Below, in pieces: positions 29,957 through 40,328 of a stretch of 50,631 nucleotides of DNA. Source of the DNA: Clostridium sartagoforme AAU1 (lineage in GTDB: Bacteria > Bacillota > Clostridia > Clostridiales > Clostridiaceae); assembly GCF_000401215.1 (NCBI RefSeq), contig NZ_ASRV01000047.1, positions 1 to 50,631 of the forward strand, in the 5' to 3' direction. How positions within the stretch are numbered: position 1 is the stretch's first letter; each line of letters begins with the position of its first letter. The translations under genes and the position numbers were made by a program. The notes below the pieces were generated by a model, which did no database searches, was not told the origin of the DNA, and saw only the letters and a list, made by a program, of their open reading frames with translations.

Positions 29957-31785
29957 TTTTCTAAGAATTCTTTATTCAAGTCATTAAGTTTATTAATATT
30001 TAACTCTTCTATCATTTTCTTTATTGATATTAAAAAAATTTCTGCTGTCGCCTTTGCATCATCTACTGCTCTATGGTGATTTTGTAGTGAAACTCCTAAA
30101 TGTTTTGCTACTAAATTTAACTTAACTCTTTTTAATTCTGGATATAAAAATCTTGCAAGCGGAACTGTATCAACTATAGTAGAATTAAACTCAAGACCTA
30201 AATCATTGCAGTTCTTTTTTATAAATCCTGTATCAAAAGCAGCATTATGAGCTACAACAGCCGAATCCTTTATAAATTCCATGAATTTAGGTAAAACAAC
30301 TTCTATAGGGTCTGCATCTTTTACCATTTCATCTGTTATTCCTGTAAGTTCTGTTATATTATACGGAATTCTACATTTAGGATATATAAATTCACTAAAG
30401 GTATCTATTACTTCTTTTCCTTTAATTTTTACAGCACCTATTTCAATTATTTTATCATTTTTAGATGAAAATCCTGTAGTTTCTATATCAAATACTACAT
30501 ATGTATCATCAAAACTTTGTCCCTTATCATTTAATGCTATAGGTATTCCATCATTAACTAGATATCCTTCTACACCATATAATACTTTAATCTTATTTTT
30601 TTTAGCTGCAATTTGAGCATCTGGAAAAGCTTGAACGACACCATGATCTGTTATTGCAATAGCTTTATGCCCCCACTTAGCCGCTCTTTCTATTAATTTT
30701 GTAGCTGATGTAATTCCATCCATAGCACTCATAGCCGTATGACAATGAAGCTCAACTCTCTTTTCTTCAGATCCATCCATTCTCTCTATTTTGCCCATTT
30801 TTAAAATATCTCTTCCCATTATTACTACTTCTCTTGCATAAGTATCATAAATGGCTTCTCCTCTTACTTTACAGTAAAGTCCTTTTTTAACATTATCTAA
30901 TACTTCTTCAGTTTCTTGTGGCTTTAAAAAGCATTTTACAGTTATTGAGCTTGTATAGTCTGTAACAAAGAAGGTAAGAATTATTTTGCCTGTTTTCGTT
31001 TCAACTATATCTGTCTTAAAAACTTCACCTATAACAGCAACAACTCCAGAAGTTTCATCAATTTCCTTTATTGAAATAGCTTCTTGACTTATACTTCTCC
31101 CTAAAATGCTATTTTCACTTTTAGGTTCTCTTTTGAATTCTCTTTTTTCATAAGTTTTCTTAGGTTTAGCATTTTGTTTTTCTTCATTTTGTTTATTGGT
31201 AGATTGTGCTGAAATATTTCTTCCACTAAATATTTCTTTTAAAACTTCTTTTTCTTTTTTAATTTTTTCATTATAATTGCTTTCTACTTCTAAGCTGCTA
31301 TCATATTCTAAAGTTACTTTACTTTTAACTCCAAAAATATTTTCAATATTAAGAGCAATTTGTTTAGGAACTTCTTTAATATTTAAATGTTCATTTATTT
31401 TTTCATACCCACTTTTTATAGTTAAAATATTTCCTTTTGTAGTCTTTAAGCCTTTAGTTAAAACAACTTTTGACAGAGGAATTCTTTGCATAATGCCTTC
31501 TATTACTTCAGACCAATGCTTTTCAATTATTTCTTCTATCGTTAGGGTAGATATATCTCTATAAAATAATACCTCTATATCTATTTCTATTCCTAAGGTT
31601 TTTTTAATAGCTTTCTTTACATCAGCTTCTTCTTCATTATTTAGTCCATCTTTTCCTCGTAATACCACTTTAAGAAGATTACTTTTTTTCAAAAATTGGA
31701 ATCTTACTATATTTATTTCTTTATCTTCTAAGGATTCATTTTTATTAATTTCCTTTTTTATAAGTTTTAAAGCATTTTCACTCAA
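29923..31785 (-). CDS. polC: PolC N-terminal part (OB, PHP-N, 3'-5' exonuclease)
   Basis: 620 codons ending TGG ATA TTA AGA AAG ... TAA after the shift; the last 10 residues are out-of-frame sequence. The exonuclease has the DEDD-type residues in 'FDIETTGF', 'HNAAFD' and '[12 protein letters not shown]', so proofreading would be encoded here even if no joining occurred. See the whole-gene entry for the junction. Confidence 0.75.
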   Translation of the reverse strand: MSENALKLIKKEINKNESLEDKEINIVRFQFLKKSNLLKVVLRGKDGLNNEEEADVKKAIKKTLGIEIDIEVLFYRDISTLTIEEIIEKHWSEVIEGIMQRIPLSKVVLTKGLKTTKGNILTIKSGYEKINEHLNIKEVPKQIALNIENIFGVKSKVTLEYDSSLEVESNYNEKIKKEKEVLKEIFSGRNISAQSTNKQNEEKQNAKPKKTYEKREFKREPKSENSILGRSISQEAISIKEIDETSGVVAVIGEVFKTDIVETKTGKIILTFFVTDYTSSITVKCFLKPQETEEVLDNVKKGLYCKVRGEAIYDTYAREVVIMGRDILKMGKIERMDGSEEKRVELHCHTAMSAMDGITSATKLIERAAKWGHKAIAITDHGVVQAFPDAQIAAKKNKIKVLYGVEGYLVNDGIPIALNDKGQSFDDTYVVFDIETTGFSSKNDKIIEIGAVKIKGKEVIDTFSEFIYPKCRIPYNITELTGITDEMVKDADPIEVVLPKFMEFIKDSAVVAHNAAFDTGFIKKNCNDLGLEFNSTIVDTVPLARFLYPELKRVKLNLVAKHLGVSLQNHHRAVDDAKATAEIFLISIKKMIEELNINKLNDLNKEFLEKWILRKKKHII

Positions 31786-31877
31786 ATAAACAACACCTCC
31801 TATACAATCAATAATTAGTAATGGATAATGTTTAATTGATAACAGATAATTTAATATTTACCAATTAAAATTCAACG

Positions 31878-31951
31878 AAATAATTGACAATGTTAATGTT
31901 AACTAAGCATTTATTTAAACTTAATTTTTCATTACTCATTGTCAATTATTT
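31878..31951. repeat. Inverted repeat between polC and ispG
   Basis: Perfect 15-bp arms AAATAATTGACAATG (31878-31892) and CATTGTCAATTATTT (31937-31951) around a 44-nt AT-rich interior, ending just after the ispG stop codon. The neighbouring 31810-31875 contains related 'AATTGATAA/GGATAATG' motifs. It may be a terminator-like structure or a dispersed clostridial repeat; one copy in the window cannot decide. Confidence 0.7.
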
Positions 31952-31954
31952 TAA

Positions 31955-33004
31955 TTACATATTTTCTATTTCTTTCATTAATTCTTCAATTAAATCTTCT
32001 TCTTTAACCTTTTTCACAATTATACCTTTTTTGAAGATTAAGCCTTCTCCTCTTCCACCTGCAATTCCAATATCTGCTTCTCTTGCTTCTCCTGGTCCAT
32101 TAACAGCACATCCCATTACAGCAACTTTAATATTTTTATTTATACTTTCTAACTTTTTCTCAACTTCTTGTGCTATTTTAATAAGGTTTATTTGAGTTCT
32201 ACCACAAGTAGGGCAAGATATAAATTGTAAGCCACTTTCTCTTAATTTTAAAGCTTTTAATATTTCTTTAGCTACTTTTATTTCTTCAATAGGATCACTA
32301 GTTAAAGATACTCTAACTGTATCCCCTATACCTTCAGCTAAAAGTGTGCCAAGTCCTATACTTGATTTTATAGTTCCTCTAAAAGGTGTTCCTGATTCAG
32401 TTACTCCTAAATGAAGAGGATAATTACAACTTTCGCTCATTAATCTATAAGCTTCTATCATCATTACAACATCTGATGATTTTATAGATATAACTATATC
32501 ATAAAAATTTAATTCTTCTAATATTTTAACATGTCTTAAAGCTGACTCTACTAATCCCTTTGCAGTTGGTTTCCCGTCTCTTTCTAATATATCCTTTTCT
32601 AAAGAACCTGAATTTACGCCAATTCTAATTGGTAAACTTTTAGCTTTTGCAGCTTCTGCAACTATCTTAACTTTTTCTATACTTCCTATATTGCCTGGAT
32701 TGATTCTTAAAGCAGATACTCCATTTTCAATAGCCGCCAAAGCTAATTTATAGTCAAAGTGTATATCAGCAACTACAGGGATAGGTGAATTTTCACATAT
32801 ATCTCTTAGAGCTTCCGCAGCTTTCATATCAGGAACTGCACATCTTATTATCTCGCATCCTGCTTTATATAAATAATCTATTTGTTTTAGCGTTGCTTCT
32901 GCATCTCTTGTATCTGTATTAGTCATTGATTGAATAGATACAGGAGCATCACCTCCTATATAACAACTTCCAACTTTAACTTTTCTTGTTTTTTTTCTTT
33001 CCAT
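31955..33004 (-). CDS. ispG: (E)-4-hydroxy-3-methylbut-2-enyl-diphosphate synthase
   Basis: A 349-aa 4Fe-4S enzyme of the MEP isoprenoid pathway that reduces MEcPP to HMBPP. The N-terminal TIM-barrel starts '[27 protein letters not shown]'. Three cluster Cys residues are in '[10 protein letters not shown]' and '[16 protein letters not shown]'. It follows rseP and dxr in the dxr-rseP-ispG order typical of clostridia, so two MEP enzymes are co-transcribed with the site-2 protease. Confidence 0.96.
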   Translation of the reverse strand: MERKKTRKVKVGSCYIGGDAPVSIQSMTNTDTRDAEATLKQIDYLYKAGCEIIRCAVPDMKAAEALRDICENSPIPVVADIHFDYKLALAAIENGVSALRINPGNIGSIEKVKIVAEAAKAKSLPIRIGVNSGSLEKDILERDGKPTAKGLVESALRHVKILEELNFYDIVISIKSSDVVMMIEAYRLMSESCNYPLHLGVTESGTPFRGTIKSSIGLGTLLAEGIGDTVRVSLTSDPIEEIKVAKEILKALKLRESGLQFISCPTCGRTQINLIKIAQEVEKKLESINKNIKVAVMGCAVNGPGEAREADIGIAGGRGEGLIFKKGIIVKKVKEEDLIEELMKEIENM

Positions 33005-33017
33005 TTTATTTCCTCTC

Positions 33018-34037
33018 CTAAATTTGTATAGGGAATAATATATCCTTTATTGTAACTACTATCATAAGTCCAAAAAGTAGCATTAATCCAACGTAGTTCA
33101 TTGCCCCAACTACCTTATCTGGAACTTTTCTTCTTGTAATAAGCTCTATTAATAATATTACAGTCCAACCACCATCTAATGCTGGGAATGGTAGCATATT
33201 AAATACAGCTAAGTTTATACTTATGAAAGCTACAAAATACATAAGATTCCATATACCATTTTTTGCGGCTTCACTTGACATTCTAATTATAGATACCGGT
33301 CCCCCTACATCAGTCTTAAAGTTTACATTTCCTGTAATCATCATTTTTAGACCTTTATAGGTTTGATTTACTACAGATGCTGTTTCCTTAAAACTTTGTT
33401 TAAAACTTTGAACAATTCCCGGTTTTTCTATTCTTTGAAATTCAAAGCCTATCATATATCTTTCTCTATCGCTTTCCTTTACTAGTTTAGGAACAACAGT
33501 AATTTCTTTTTTCTCCCCATTTCTTTCTATTAAAAAGTTAATTGGCTTATCTTTAGCCAAATTTATACCTATTGTTAGGTCATCAGCTGAAAAAACCTTA
33601 CTTCCATTAACTTTTAAAAATTCATCACCTTTTTGTAATCCAGCTTCTATAGCAGGCATATTTTCAGATAAATTTTTTACTGTCGGTAAACTATAACCAA
33701 ATTTATTTAAAAACACCGTAAATATTATTATAGCAAACAAAAAGTTCATCGTTGCTCCTGCTATAATTACACTTATCCTTCTAAGAGGTGACTTTGAAGA
33801 AAAACTTCTTTCATCTTGAACTTCTTCTTCTTCCCCCATCATTTTAACATATCCTCCAATAGGAAACAAACCTATTGAATATTTTGTTTCTTTTCCTTGA
33901 GTTGAAAATATTTTCGGGCCCATTCCAATAGCAAATTCTTCAACCTTTATTTTATTTAACTTTGCCATAGTAAAATGACCAAGTTCATGAACTATTATAA
34001 GTAAACTAAACCCTAATAACGCGTATATTATATACAA
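33018..34037 (-). CDS. rseP: Site-2 intramembrane zinc metalloprotease RseP
   Basis: A 339-aa membrane protease that cuts anti-sigma factors or signal peptides within the membrane. Zinc motif HExxH is 'HELGH' (about residues 18-22) in the first helix. A PDZ domain is at about residues 115-185 ('[19 protein letters not shown]'), and the third zinc ligand is in '[11 protein letters not shown]'. Four membrane segments. It lies between dxr and ispG; the start is 14 nt after dxr. Confidence 0.94.
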   Translation of the reverse strand: MYIIYALLGFSLLIIVHELGHFTMAKLNKIKVEEFAIGMGPKIFSTQGKETKYSIGLFPIGGYVKMMGEEEEVQDERSFSSKSPLRRISVIIAGATMNFLFAIIIFTVFLNKFGYSLPTVKNLSENMPAIEAGLQKGDEFLKVNGSKVFSADDLTIGINLAKDKPINFLIERNGEKKEITVVPKLVKESDRERYMIGFEFQRIEKPGIVQSFKQSFKETASVVNQTYKGLKMMITGNVNFKTDVGGPVSIIRMSSEAAKNGIWNLMYFVAFISINLAVFNMLPFPALDGGWTVILLIELITRRKVPDKVVGAMNYVGLMLLFGLMIVVTIKDILFPIQI

Positions 34038-34050
34038 TCTCTCTCTCCTC

Positions 34051-35211
34051 CTAACTCCATTTTAACCTTATATACTCTCTTACTTTTTTATCTAACTCAA
34101 TTACATTTTCTAGAGTGACTTTTTTTAATTTTTCCTCTTTAAAGTATTCTAAAGATTCTTCAATTATTTCTGAAACTTGTAAAAATTTTATTTTCTCTTC
34201 TAGTAATAAAGCTACAGCTTCTTCGTTAGCACCATTTAATATACATGGAGCTAAGCCACCTTCTTTTCCAACTTTATAAGCAAGTTTCAAGCATTTAAAA
34301 GTTTCCAAATCAGGTTTCTCAAAAGTTAGCGTTCCAATTTCATAGAAATTAAGTTTTTCTGCTATAGCATGTTTTCTTTCTTTTTTATTAATTGCATATT
34401 GAATTGGTAACTTCATATCTGTTGAGCCTAATTGAGCAACCACACTTGCATCTTTATATTCTACCATAGAATGAATTATACTTTGAGGGTGAACTACAAC
34501 TTCTATATTTTCATATGGACAATTGAATAAAAAATGTGCTTCAATAACTTCAAGACCTTTGTTCATAAGTGTTGCTGAATCAATAGATATCTTTTGCCCC
34601 ATATTCCACTTTGGATGCTTAAGCGCCTCTTTAACGCTAACACTTTTTAAATATTCAGTATCCTTTCCTCTAAAAGGCCCTCCAGATGCTGTTAGAATAA
34701 TTTTGCTCACATCCTTTTCAGTATACCCATTTAATGCTTGGAATATAGCACTATGTTCTGAATCTACTGGAAGTATATCAACTCCCATCTCTTTTGCTTT
34801 ATTTATAACAAGTTCTCCAGCCACTACTAAAGTTTCCTTATTTGCTAAAGCTATATCTTTTTTAGCTTCAATAGCTTTCATTGTCGGTCTTAAACCAATC
34901 ATTCCTACAACAGAAGTCACAACCATATCTATTTCATCTAAGGATGCAATTTTCTCAAGTCCTTCTATGCCTGAGAAAACTTCTATCATTAACTTATTTA
35001 CTGAACAATAATCTTTAATTGATTTATAACTTTCTTCATCCATCATAGCTACGTATTTAGGACTAAATTCATTTATTATTTCCTTAATCTTTTCAACAGA
35101 AGAATTAGCACTTACTCCTATAAGTTTTATTTCTTTATTTGAGTTTCTTATTACTTCTAAAGTTTGTGTGCCTATAGAGCCTGTAGCTCCTAAAATTGAA
35201 ATTTTTCTCAT
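34051..35211 (-). CDS. dxr: 1-deoxy-D-xylulose-5-phosphate reductoisomerase
   Basis: A 386-aa NADPH-dependent enzyme that converts DXP to MEP. The NADPH loop 'ILGATGSIGTQTLEVI' is at the N-terminus. Metal and substrate residues are in 'ALANKETLVVAGE', 'LPVDSEHSAIFQAL' and 'MNKGLEVIEAHFLF'. It is a target of fosmidomycin. First of the dxr-rseP-ispG run. A 24-nt gap separates it from the upstream permease. Confidence 0.96.
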   Translation of the reverse strand: MRKISILGATGSIGTQTLEVIRNSNKEIKLIGVSANSSVEKIKEIINEFSPKYVAMMDEESYKSIKDYCSVNKLMIEVFSGIEGLEKIASLDEIDMVVTSVVGMIGLRPTMKAIEAKKDIALANKETLVVAGELVINKAKEMGVDILPVDSEHSAIFQALNGYTEKDVSKIILTASGGPFRGKDTEYLKSVSVKEALKHPKWNMGQKISIDSATLMNKGLEVIEAHFLFNCPYENIEVVVHPQSIIHSMVEYKDASVVAQLGSTDMKLPIQYAINKKERKHAIAEKLNFYEIGTLTFEKPDLETFKCLKLAYKVGKEGGLAPCILNGANEEAVALLLEEKIKFLQVSEIIEESLEYFKEEKLKKVTLENVIELDKKVREYIRLKWS

Positions 35212-35235
35212 ATTTACCTCCTAAGTACTCAGTAT

Positions 35236-36191
35236 TTAACTGCCGTAAATCATATCTTTTGCAATTATGCTATAAATTGGTCCTGATATTATACCAATAA
35301 ACCCAAACATTTTTACCCCTACATAAATCGATATTATTACTATTAAAGGATGAATGGCTAATTTATTACTTAAAAATTTAGCTTCAAGTATTTCTCTTGT
35401 CAAACGCTCTAATAAATATAATGCAATTAATCCAAATACTAATAAATATCTCTTCATTACAATATTGTATATTATAATTGGTATAAAAACAATTGTTGTC
35501 CCAACAAAAGGAAGTATATCTAAAACGGCACATAAAATTCCTAAAAAAATACTATTATGTATTTGAAGCACCTTAAAACCTAAAATTATTATACATGCAC
35601 TTAATATTATCAATTTAAGTTCAACTTTGAATACTTCTTTTAAATTTTTTATTTTTTAGAAAAATTAATTATTATTTCATTAGGAAATAAATTTTTTAAT
35701 AAATCATAAATCTTATTTTTATCTACTAATATAAAATAATCTACTATATTTGCTATAAAATATGATACGATTCCGCCCCCTGTAACTATAGCACCTTGCA
35801 TAATCATATTACTATTAAGAAAACCACTTAATGTTTGCAAAATTTTATTTAAATCGAAGTTTAAAAGTACTTTCATATTAGTAATGAAAGCATCTACCTC
35901 TTTCATATTATTTCTATAAAATTTATAGAACATTTCCAATATTGTATTGCCGAAATAAAATACTATCATGAATATTCCTAAGTTTACTATAAGCAAACTT
36001 AAAATCGCACATATTGATTTTGGTATATTAATTTTTAAGAAAAATTTATATATTGGTTGAGTTATTAATATCATTATTAATATTATTAAAAAAGGTTGAA
36101 AATAGTTTTTTATTAAAATAGTTATTACAGAAACAATAATAAATGTAATAACTAAGTTTATTATTTTATTGTAATTTTCATATAATTTCAT
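35236..36191 (-). pseudogene. AI-2E family transporter/permease, frameshifted
   Basis: Two frames form one ~318-aa membrane protein. The first (36191-35649, 180 aa) has N-terminal hydrophobic helices and ends '...FPNEIIINFSKK' at a TAA. The second resumes at 'KNLKEVFKVELKLIILSACIII' and includes 'LGILCAVLDILPFVGTTIVFIP' and 'IIVIISIYVGVKMFGFIGIISGPI'-type family blocks, ending at 35236. One more A in the A6 run at 35652-35657 joins them. The AI-2E/PerM family exports various small molecules (and Na+ in some members); the substrate here is unknown. An AGGAG site precedes the ATG at 36191. The gene stands between cdsA and dxr. Confidence 0.8.
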
Positions 36192-36280
36192 AGCACTACT
36201 CCTAATTATTTCATACTATGATTATATTAATTATAATAATAATACATACCTTTTATCTATTTATATAAGTATATTTATTT

Positions 36281-36317
36281 AAAAATAAGGTAGAGAAGTT
36301 TCTCTACCTTATTTTTA
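36281..36317 (-). terminator. cdsA terminator
   Basis: A perfect stem AAAATAAGGTAGAGAA/TTCTCTACCTTATTTT with a 2-nt loop and flanking T/A tracts, 38 nt downstream of cdsA and upstream of the permease. Confidence 0.9.
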
Positions 36318-36354
36318 GCTAATATATTAAATTCCATTTTATACTTATGTTCTT

Positions 36355-37149
36355 CTAAATTCCTACAATAAAGGTTAAGTAATAAAAGACTACTACCGCA
36401 TTAAATAATATTGAGTCAAATCTATCTAAAATTCCACCATGACCAGGTATTAAATTACTATAATCCTTTATTCCAACATATCTTTTTACAGATGATGCTA
36501 CTAAATCTCCAAGTTGCCCCATTATGCCACATAATCCACCTATTAAGAAGAAATGGATTGTTTGAACTTCTGGTACATTAATTCCTATTATTATACCATA
36601 AATTCCACATCCAATAGTACTTCCTAAAAATCCCCCTACCGATCCTGCAATTGTTTTTTTAGGGCTAATCTCTGGACATAACTTTCTTTTTCCTAAATAC
36701 TTTCCACAATAATAGGCTGTAGTATCTGCAATCCAAGACCCAAGGAAAATTAACCAAACTAAGTATTGTCCTCCAACTTTATTATTAACTATCGGAATAA
36801 AACTAAATAATATTGCTACATATAAGAATCCTAATAAAGTTAGTGAAACATCAATAAAATTATATTTTAAATTTACAACTGGTATTATTAATAATAAAAT
36901 AGTTGATAATATTAAAATATACATAGCTTCTTCAAAATTATTTCCTCTTAAATAAAAAATAATTAAAAGTGCATATCCTCCTATAGATATTGGGTTAAAT
37001 TTTTTTTCTTTTAAAGCATTGTAAAATTCATATAATCCAAATATTGAAATCACTATTGTAAAAGCCTTAAGCCATATTCCGCCTAAAAAAATAAACAATA
37101 TAAATGGCGCTATCATAGCGGCTCCTAAATATCTACTATTTAACTTCAT
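36355..37149 (-). CDS. cdsA: Phosphatidate cytidylyltransferase
   Basis: A 264-aa membrane enzyme that makes CDP-diacylglycerol from phosphatidate and CTP, the precursor for PgsA. Multiple transmembrane helices; the CdsA signature 'SSVKRYVGIKDYSNLIPGH' followed by GGILDRFDS lies near the C-terminus. It follows uppS with a 16-nt gap, the conserved uppS-cdsA pair. Confidence 0.95.
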   Translation of the reverse strand: MKLNSRYLGAAMIAPFILFIFLGGIWLKAFTIVISIFGLYEFYNALKEKKFNPISIGGYALLIIFYLRGNNFEEAMYILILSTILLLIIPVVNLKYNFIDVSLTLLGFLYVAILFSFIPIVNNKVGGQYLVWLIFLGSWIADTTAYYCGKYLGKRKLCPEISPKKTIAGSVGGFLGSTIGCGIYGIIIGINVPEVQTIHFFLIGGLCGIMGQLGDLVASSVKRYVGIKDYSNLIPGHGGILDRFDSILFNAVVVFYYLTFIVGI

Positions 37150-37165
37150 TACTCCACCTCAACTA

Positions 37166-37927
37166 CTATACTCCACCATATCGTCTATCTCTGTGCTGAT
37201 AATCATATATGGCTTTATGTAAGTGTTCTTCTTTAAAATCAGGCCAGCATACATTAGAATACCAAAATTCTGAATAAGCACATTGCCATAATAAAAAATT
37301 ACTAATTCTTTGTTCCCCTGATGGTCTTATTATCAAATCCGGGTCTGGTATATTATAAGTATATAAATATTTTTCAAATATATCTTCGCTTATGCTATCT
37401 TCATTTATATTTCCCTTTTTAACTTCTTCTAATACCAAATTAACCGCCCTTAATATTTCATCCCTTCCACCATAATTGAAAGCTATATTTAAAGAAATTC
37501 CAATATTATCTTTAGTTGTCACAATGGCTTTTTTTATTTCTCTTTGAGCATCACTAGGCAACTTATCAATATCACCTAAAATATTTATAACAACTTGATT
37601 TTTATTTAACTCTTCTAACTCATTTTTCAAATACTCAACTAGTAGTTTCATAAGAGCCGAAACTTCATCATTTGGTCTCTTCCAATTCTCAGTTGAAAAT
37701 GCATATAAAGTTAAATATTTTATCCCTAACTTATTAGATTCCTTTATTACCTTTCTTATAGTTTCCACTCCTGCTTTATGTCCCATAGTTCTTGGAAGAT
37801 TTCTTTGCTTAGCCCATCTTCCGTTTCCATCCATAATTATAGCTATATGTTTAGGTATATTTTCTTTATCTAAAACTATTTGTTCTTTATTCTTTCTACT
37901 TTTATTAGTTTTAAAAATATCTAACAT
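37166..37927 (-). CDS. uppS: Undecaprenyl diphosphate synthase
   Basis: A 253-aa cis-prenyltransferase that builds the C55 carrier lipid for peptidoglycan. Family motif 'IIMDGNGRWAKQRNLPRTMGH' with catalytic Asp near residue 33, 'TLYAFSTENWKRP', and the C-terminal 'IRPSGEQRISNFLLWQCAYSE' all match. It uses the products of the MEP pathway (Dxr, IspG) encoded just downstream. AGGAGG-like site (ggaggga) before the ATG. Confidence 0.96.
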   Translation of the reverse strand: MLDIFKTNKSRKNKEQIVLDKENIPKHIAIIMDGNGRWAKQRNLPRTMGHKAGVETIRKVIKESNKLGIKYLTLYAFSTENWKRPNDEVSALMKLLVEYLKNELEELNKNQVVINILGDIDKLPSDAQREIKKAIVTTKDNIGISLNIAFNYGGRDEILRAVNLVLEEVKKGNINEDSISEDIFEKYLYTYNIPDPDLIIRPSGEQRISNFLLWQCAYSEFWYSNVCWPDFKEEHLHKAIYDYQHRDRRYGGV

Positions 37928-37957
37928 ATTTTTATTCCCTCCGCCACTTCTAATATG

Positions 37958-37983
37958 GAAAAAACCTGCTAAAGGCAGGTTTT
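37958..37983 (-). terminator. frr-uppS intercistronic terminator
   Basis: Minus strand AACCTGC, short loop, GCAGGTT followed by T-run, immediately after the frr stop. A strong hairpin inside the pyrH-frr-uppS run, so uppS-cdsA may depend on read-through or its own start. Confidence 0.85.
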
Positions 37984-38539
37984 AAATTGACATAATCTCT
38001 TTTTCTTTTGCCAAAATTATTGTATCTACTTCTTTAACGAAAGAATCTATTATTTTTTGAACTTTTTCTTCTGAATTTTTAAGTTCATCTTCAGTGATCT
38101 CTCCATCTTTCTTTAACACTTTAATTTTATCATTAGCTTCTCTTCTTATTGATCTTAAAGCAACTTTTGCTTCTTCGCCAGTTTTCTTAACATTTTTAAC
38201 AAGATTTTTTCTTGTTTCTTCTGTTAACTCTGGAACAACTAATCTAATCACACTTCCATCATTGGATGGATTAATTCCTAAGTCTGATATAAGAATAGCT
38301 TTTTCTATTTCTTTTATTAAACTTCTTTCCCAAGGTGAAATCACTAAAACCCTTGGTTCTGGAGCTGATATATTAGCCACTTGATTTAGCGGACATTGAC
38401 TGCCATAATAATCAATGTGAATTCTATCAAGCATAGTTGGGTTGGCTCTTCCGGCTCTCATTGTCGAAAGATCTGATTTTAATACAGAAATAGTTTTCTT
38501 CATTTTCTCTTCTGCTTTTTGAATAATATCCTTAATCAT
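37982..38539 (-). CDS. frr: Ribosome recycling factor
   Basis: A 185-aa protein that with EF-G splits post-termination ribosomes. Family blocks '[22 protein letters not shown]', '[14 protein letters not shown]' and '[18 protein letters not shown]' are intact, and length is exactly the family's. It sits 9 nt after pyrH in the canonical tsf-pyrH-frr order. Confidence 0.97.
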   Translation of the reverse strand: MIKDIIQKAEEKMKKTISVLKSDLSTMRAGRANPTMLDRIHIDYYGSQCPLNQVANISAPEPRVLVISPWERSLIKEIEKAILISDLGINPSNDGSVIRLVVPELTEETRKNLVKNVKKTGEEAKVALRSIRREANDKIKVLKKDGEITEDELKNSEEKVQKIIDSFVKEVDTIILAKEKEIMSI

Positions 38540-38548
38540 AAAAACCTC

Positions 38549-39265
38549 CTATTTTTTAGATGAAACTAAAGTTCCTATTTTTTCACCAGAAATAGCTTTT
38601 TTTATATTTCCTGGCTCATCTAATCCAAATACTAAGATTGGAATATTGTTATCCATACATAAAGAAGTTGCAGTTGAATCCATTACTTGTAATCCTTTTT
38701 CAAGTACTTCTATATAATTAAGTTTATCATATTTTTTAGCATCTGAATACTTATATGGATCTTTATCATAAACTCCATCAACTTTTTTAGCTAGAAGTAT
38801 AACATCAGCTTCTATTTCTGCTGCTCTTAAAGCTGCTGTAGTATCAGTTGAGAAGTATGGATTTCCTGTTCCTGCTGCAAATATTACTACTCTACCTTTT
38901 TCTAAATGTCTTACAGCTCTTCTTCTTATAAATGGCTCGGCAATTTCTTTCATTTCTATAGCTGTTTGTACTCTCGTCATAACTCCATTTTGTTCAAGTG
39001 AATCTTGAAGAGCTAGTGCATTTATACATGTAGCTAGCATACCCATATGGTCTGCTTGTGACCTATCCATGCCCTCTCCACTTCTTCCTCTCCAGATATT
39101 TCCTCCACCTACAACTAATCCAACTTCTACTCCCATTTCAACTAAATCTTTTACTTCTAAAGTAATTCTTTTTACTATATCAAAATCAAATCCAAATCCA
39201 TTTACTCCTGCTAAAGCTTCCCCCGAAACCTTTAGTATTACTCTCTTATATTTGCTTTTTTCCAT
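38549..39265 (-). CDS. pyrH: UMP kinase
   Basis: A 238-aa bacterial UMP kinase (amino-acid-kinase fold) that makes UDP for pyrimidine nucleotide supply. The N-terminal '[16 protein letters not shown]' and the 'VGGGNIWRG' glycine loop, '[21 protein letters not shown]' and 'VDGVYDKDP' are the family motifs. I chose the ATG at 39265, 7 nt after GGAGGT; the upstream in-frame ATG at 39280 overlaps that site. Confidence 0.95.
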   Translation of the reverse strand: MEKSKYKRVILKVSGEALAGVNGFGFDFDIVKRITLEVKDLVEMGVEVGLVVGGGNIWRGRSGEGMDRSQADHMGMLATCINALALQDSLEQNGVMTRVQTAIEMKEIAEPFIRRRAVRHLEKGRVVIFAAGTGNPYFSTDTTAALRAAEIEADVILLAKKVDGVYDKDPYKYSDAKKYDKLNYIEVLEKGLQVMDSTATSLCMDNNIPILVFGLDEPGNIKKAISGEKIGTLVSSKK

Positions 39266-39300
39266 TCTTAGTACCTCCATATATTATTTGACTATTTCCT

Positions 39301-39326
39301 AAAAAAGAGAACACCTATGTGTCCTC
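39301..39326 (-). terminator. tsf terminator or attenuator
   Basis: Minus strand GAGGACAC, ATAG loop, GTGTTCTC followed by T6, between tsf and pyrH. Confidence 0.85.
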
Positions 39327-39333
39327 CTTTGTA

Positions 39334-40245
39334 TTACTTAGTCATCTTAGCTACTTCTTCAGCGAAGTTATCTTCTGCTTTTTCGATACCTTCTCCTCTT
39401 TCGAATCTTACAAATTTGTTTATAGTTATTGGAGAACCAACTTCCTTTGATTTTTCTTGAAGGTACTTGCTTATACTCTTATCTCCATCTTTTACCCATG
39501 CTTGATCTAAAAGACATACTTCTTTATAGTATTTTTGAATTCTTCCCATTACCATTTTTTCTACTATGTTTTCTGGTTTTCCTTCATTTAAAGCTTGAAC
39601 TCTGTAGATTTCTTTTTCTTTTTCTAAAGAGTCTGTATCTACGTATTCTCTACTTAAGAATGTTGGATTTGCAGCAGCTACTTGCATACAAACATCTTTT
39701 GCAACTTCACTTAAAACAGCAGTATTATCAGCATCGCATCCTAATTCAACAACAACACCAATTCTTCCGCCACCGTGAATGTAGCTTTCAACTACACCAT
39801 TTGCTACAACAAATTTTTCAAATCTTCTTACAGTCATGTTTTCACCTAACTTAGCTATTAATGCAGTTAGTGCTTCTGAAACTGTATTTTCAGCATCAAA
39901 TTTTTCAGCAACAAATCCTTCTAAAGTTGTAGTAGAAGTTGTTGATGCCATTTCTGCTAATCTATTTGCGAAATTCACAAATTCTTCATTAGCAGCAACA
40001 AAGTCTGTTTCACAGTTTAATTCAACTATACCTGCTGTTTTTTTGTCTTCTGATATGTAAGTTTTAACTATACCTTCAGCAGCAACTCTTCCTGCTTTCT
40101 TAGCAGCAGCAGCCAAACCTTTTTCTCTTAATATTTCAATAGCTTTTTCCATATCTCCTTGAGATTCTGTTAAAGCTTTTTTGCAGTCCATCATTCCTGC
40201 ACCAGTTTTTTCTCTTAATTCTTTAACTGATTGAGCAGTTATCAT
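39334..40245 (-). CDS. tsf: Elongation factor Ts
   Basis: A 303-aa nucleotide exchange factor for EF-Tu. It opens '[25 protein letters not shown]', with the UBA-like domain, then the coiled '[17 protein letters not shown]' block and two core subdomains. Normal length. It follows rpsB and is separated from it by the hairpin at 40291-40321. Confidence 0.97.
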   Translation of the reverse strand: MITAQSVKELREKTGAGMMDCKKALTESQGDMEKAIEILREKGLAAAAKKAGRVAAEGIVKTYISEDKKTAGIVELNCETDFVAANEEFVNFANRLAEMASTTSTTTLEGFVAEKFDAENTVSEALTALIAKLGENMTVRRFEKFVVANGVVESYIHGGGRIGVVVELGCDADNTAVLSEVAKDVCMQVAAANPTFLSREYVDTDSLEKEKEIYRVQALNEGKPENIVEKMVMGRIQKYYKEVCLLDQAWVKDGDKSISKYLQEKSKEVGSPITINKFVRFERGEGIEKAEDNFAEEVAKMTK

Positions 40246-40290
40246 AATGTAAATTCCTCCTAACTTAATGTAAACCTTATTATTTAGGTT

Positions 40291-40321
40291 AAAAGGTAAA
40301 TGAGAATTCTCACCTACCTTT
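40291..40321 (-). terminator. rpsB-tsf intercistronic hairpin
   Basis: Minus strand AAAGGTAGGTGAGAA/TTCTCATTTACCTTT, a 15-bp stem with two G-T pairs, 8 nt past the rpsB stop. The T-run is short, so it may be a leaky terminator. Confidence 0.75.
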
Positions 40322-40328
40322 AATTTTA

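Larger units (their letters stand above)
27458..31785 (-). pseudogene. polC: DNA polymerase III PolC, interrupted by a -1 frame change
   Basis: Replicative Gram-positive polymerase. Two overlapping frames together encode a whole PolC. The first (31785-29923, 620 aa) carries the N-terminal domain, an OB fold ('[21 protein letters not shown]'), the first part of the PHP domain ('[15 protein letters not shown]') and the DnaQ-like exonuclease ('[10 protein letters not shown]', '[11 protein letters not shown]'). The second (29956-27458, 832 aa) has the rest of PHP, a zinc site (CPSCKN and CPKCGV), the palm ('[10 protein letters not shown]') and the helix-hairpin-helix end. They meet at an A5 run at 29956-29960; one more A, or a -1 slip on AAA, joins 610 + 832 = 1442 residues, near the family's ~1437. 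An essential gene, so a sequence error or slippage is more likely than true loss. Confidence 0.85.

Noticed and set aside
29940-29970. Programmed -1 frameshift signal in polC
   Set aside because: No X-XXY-YYZ heptamer in the zero frame, no upstream Shine-Dalgarno stimulator and no obvious stable downstream hairpin; the A5 run is shorter than slippery A runs such as that of dnaX. Kept only as an alternative.
34523-35011. Plus-strand 162-codon frame opposite dxr
   Set aside because: Antisense to a well-conserved gene, no family features and no RBS.
39429-39854. Long plus-strand frame of 141 codons opposite tsf, rich in Leu/Phe/Tyr
   Set aside because: It lies wholly antisense to a conserved gene, composition mirrors the codon use of tsf, and it has no RBS; a coding shadow.
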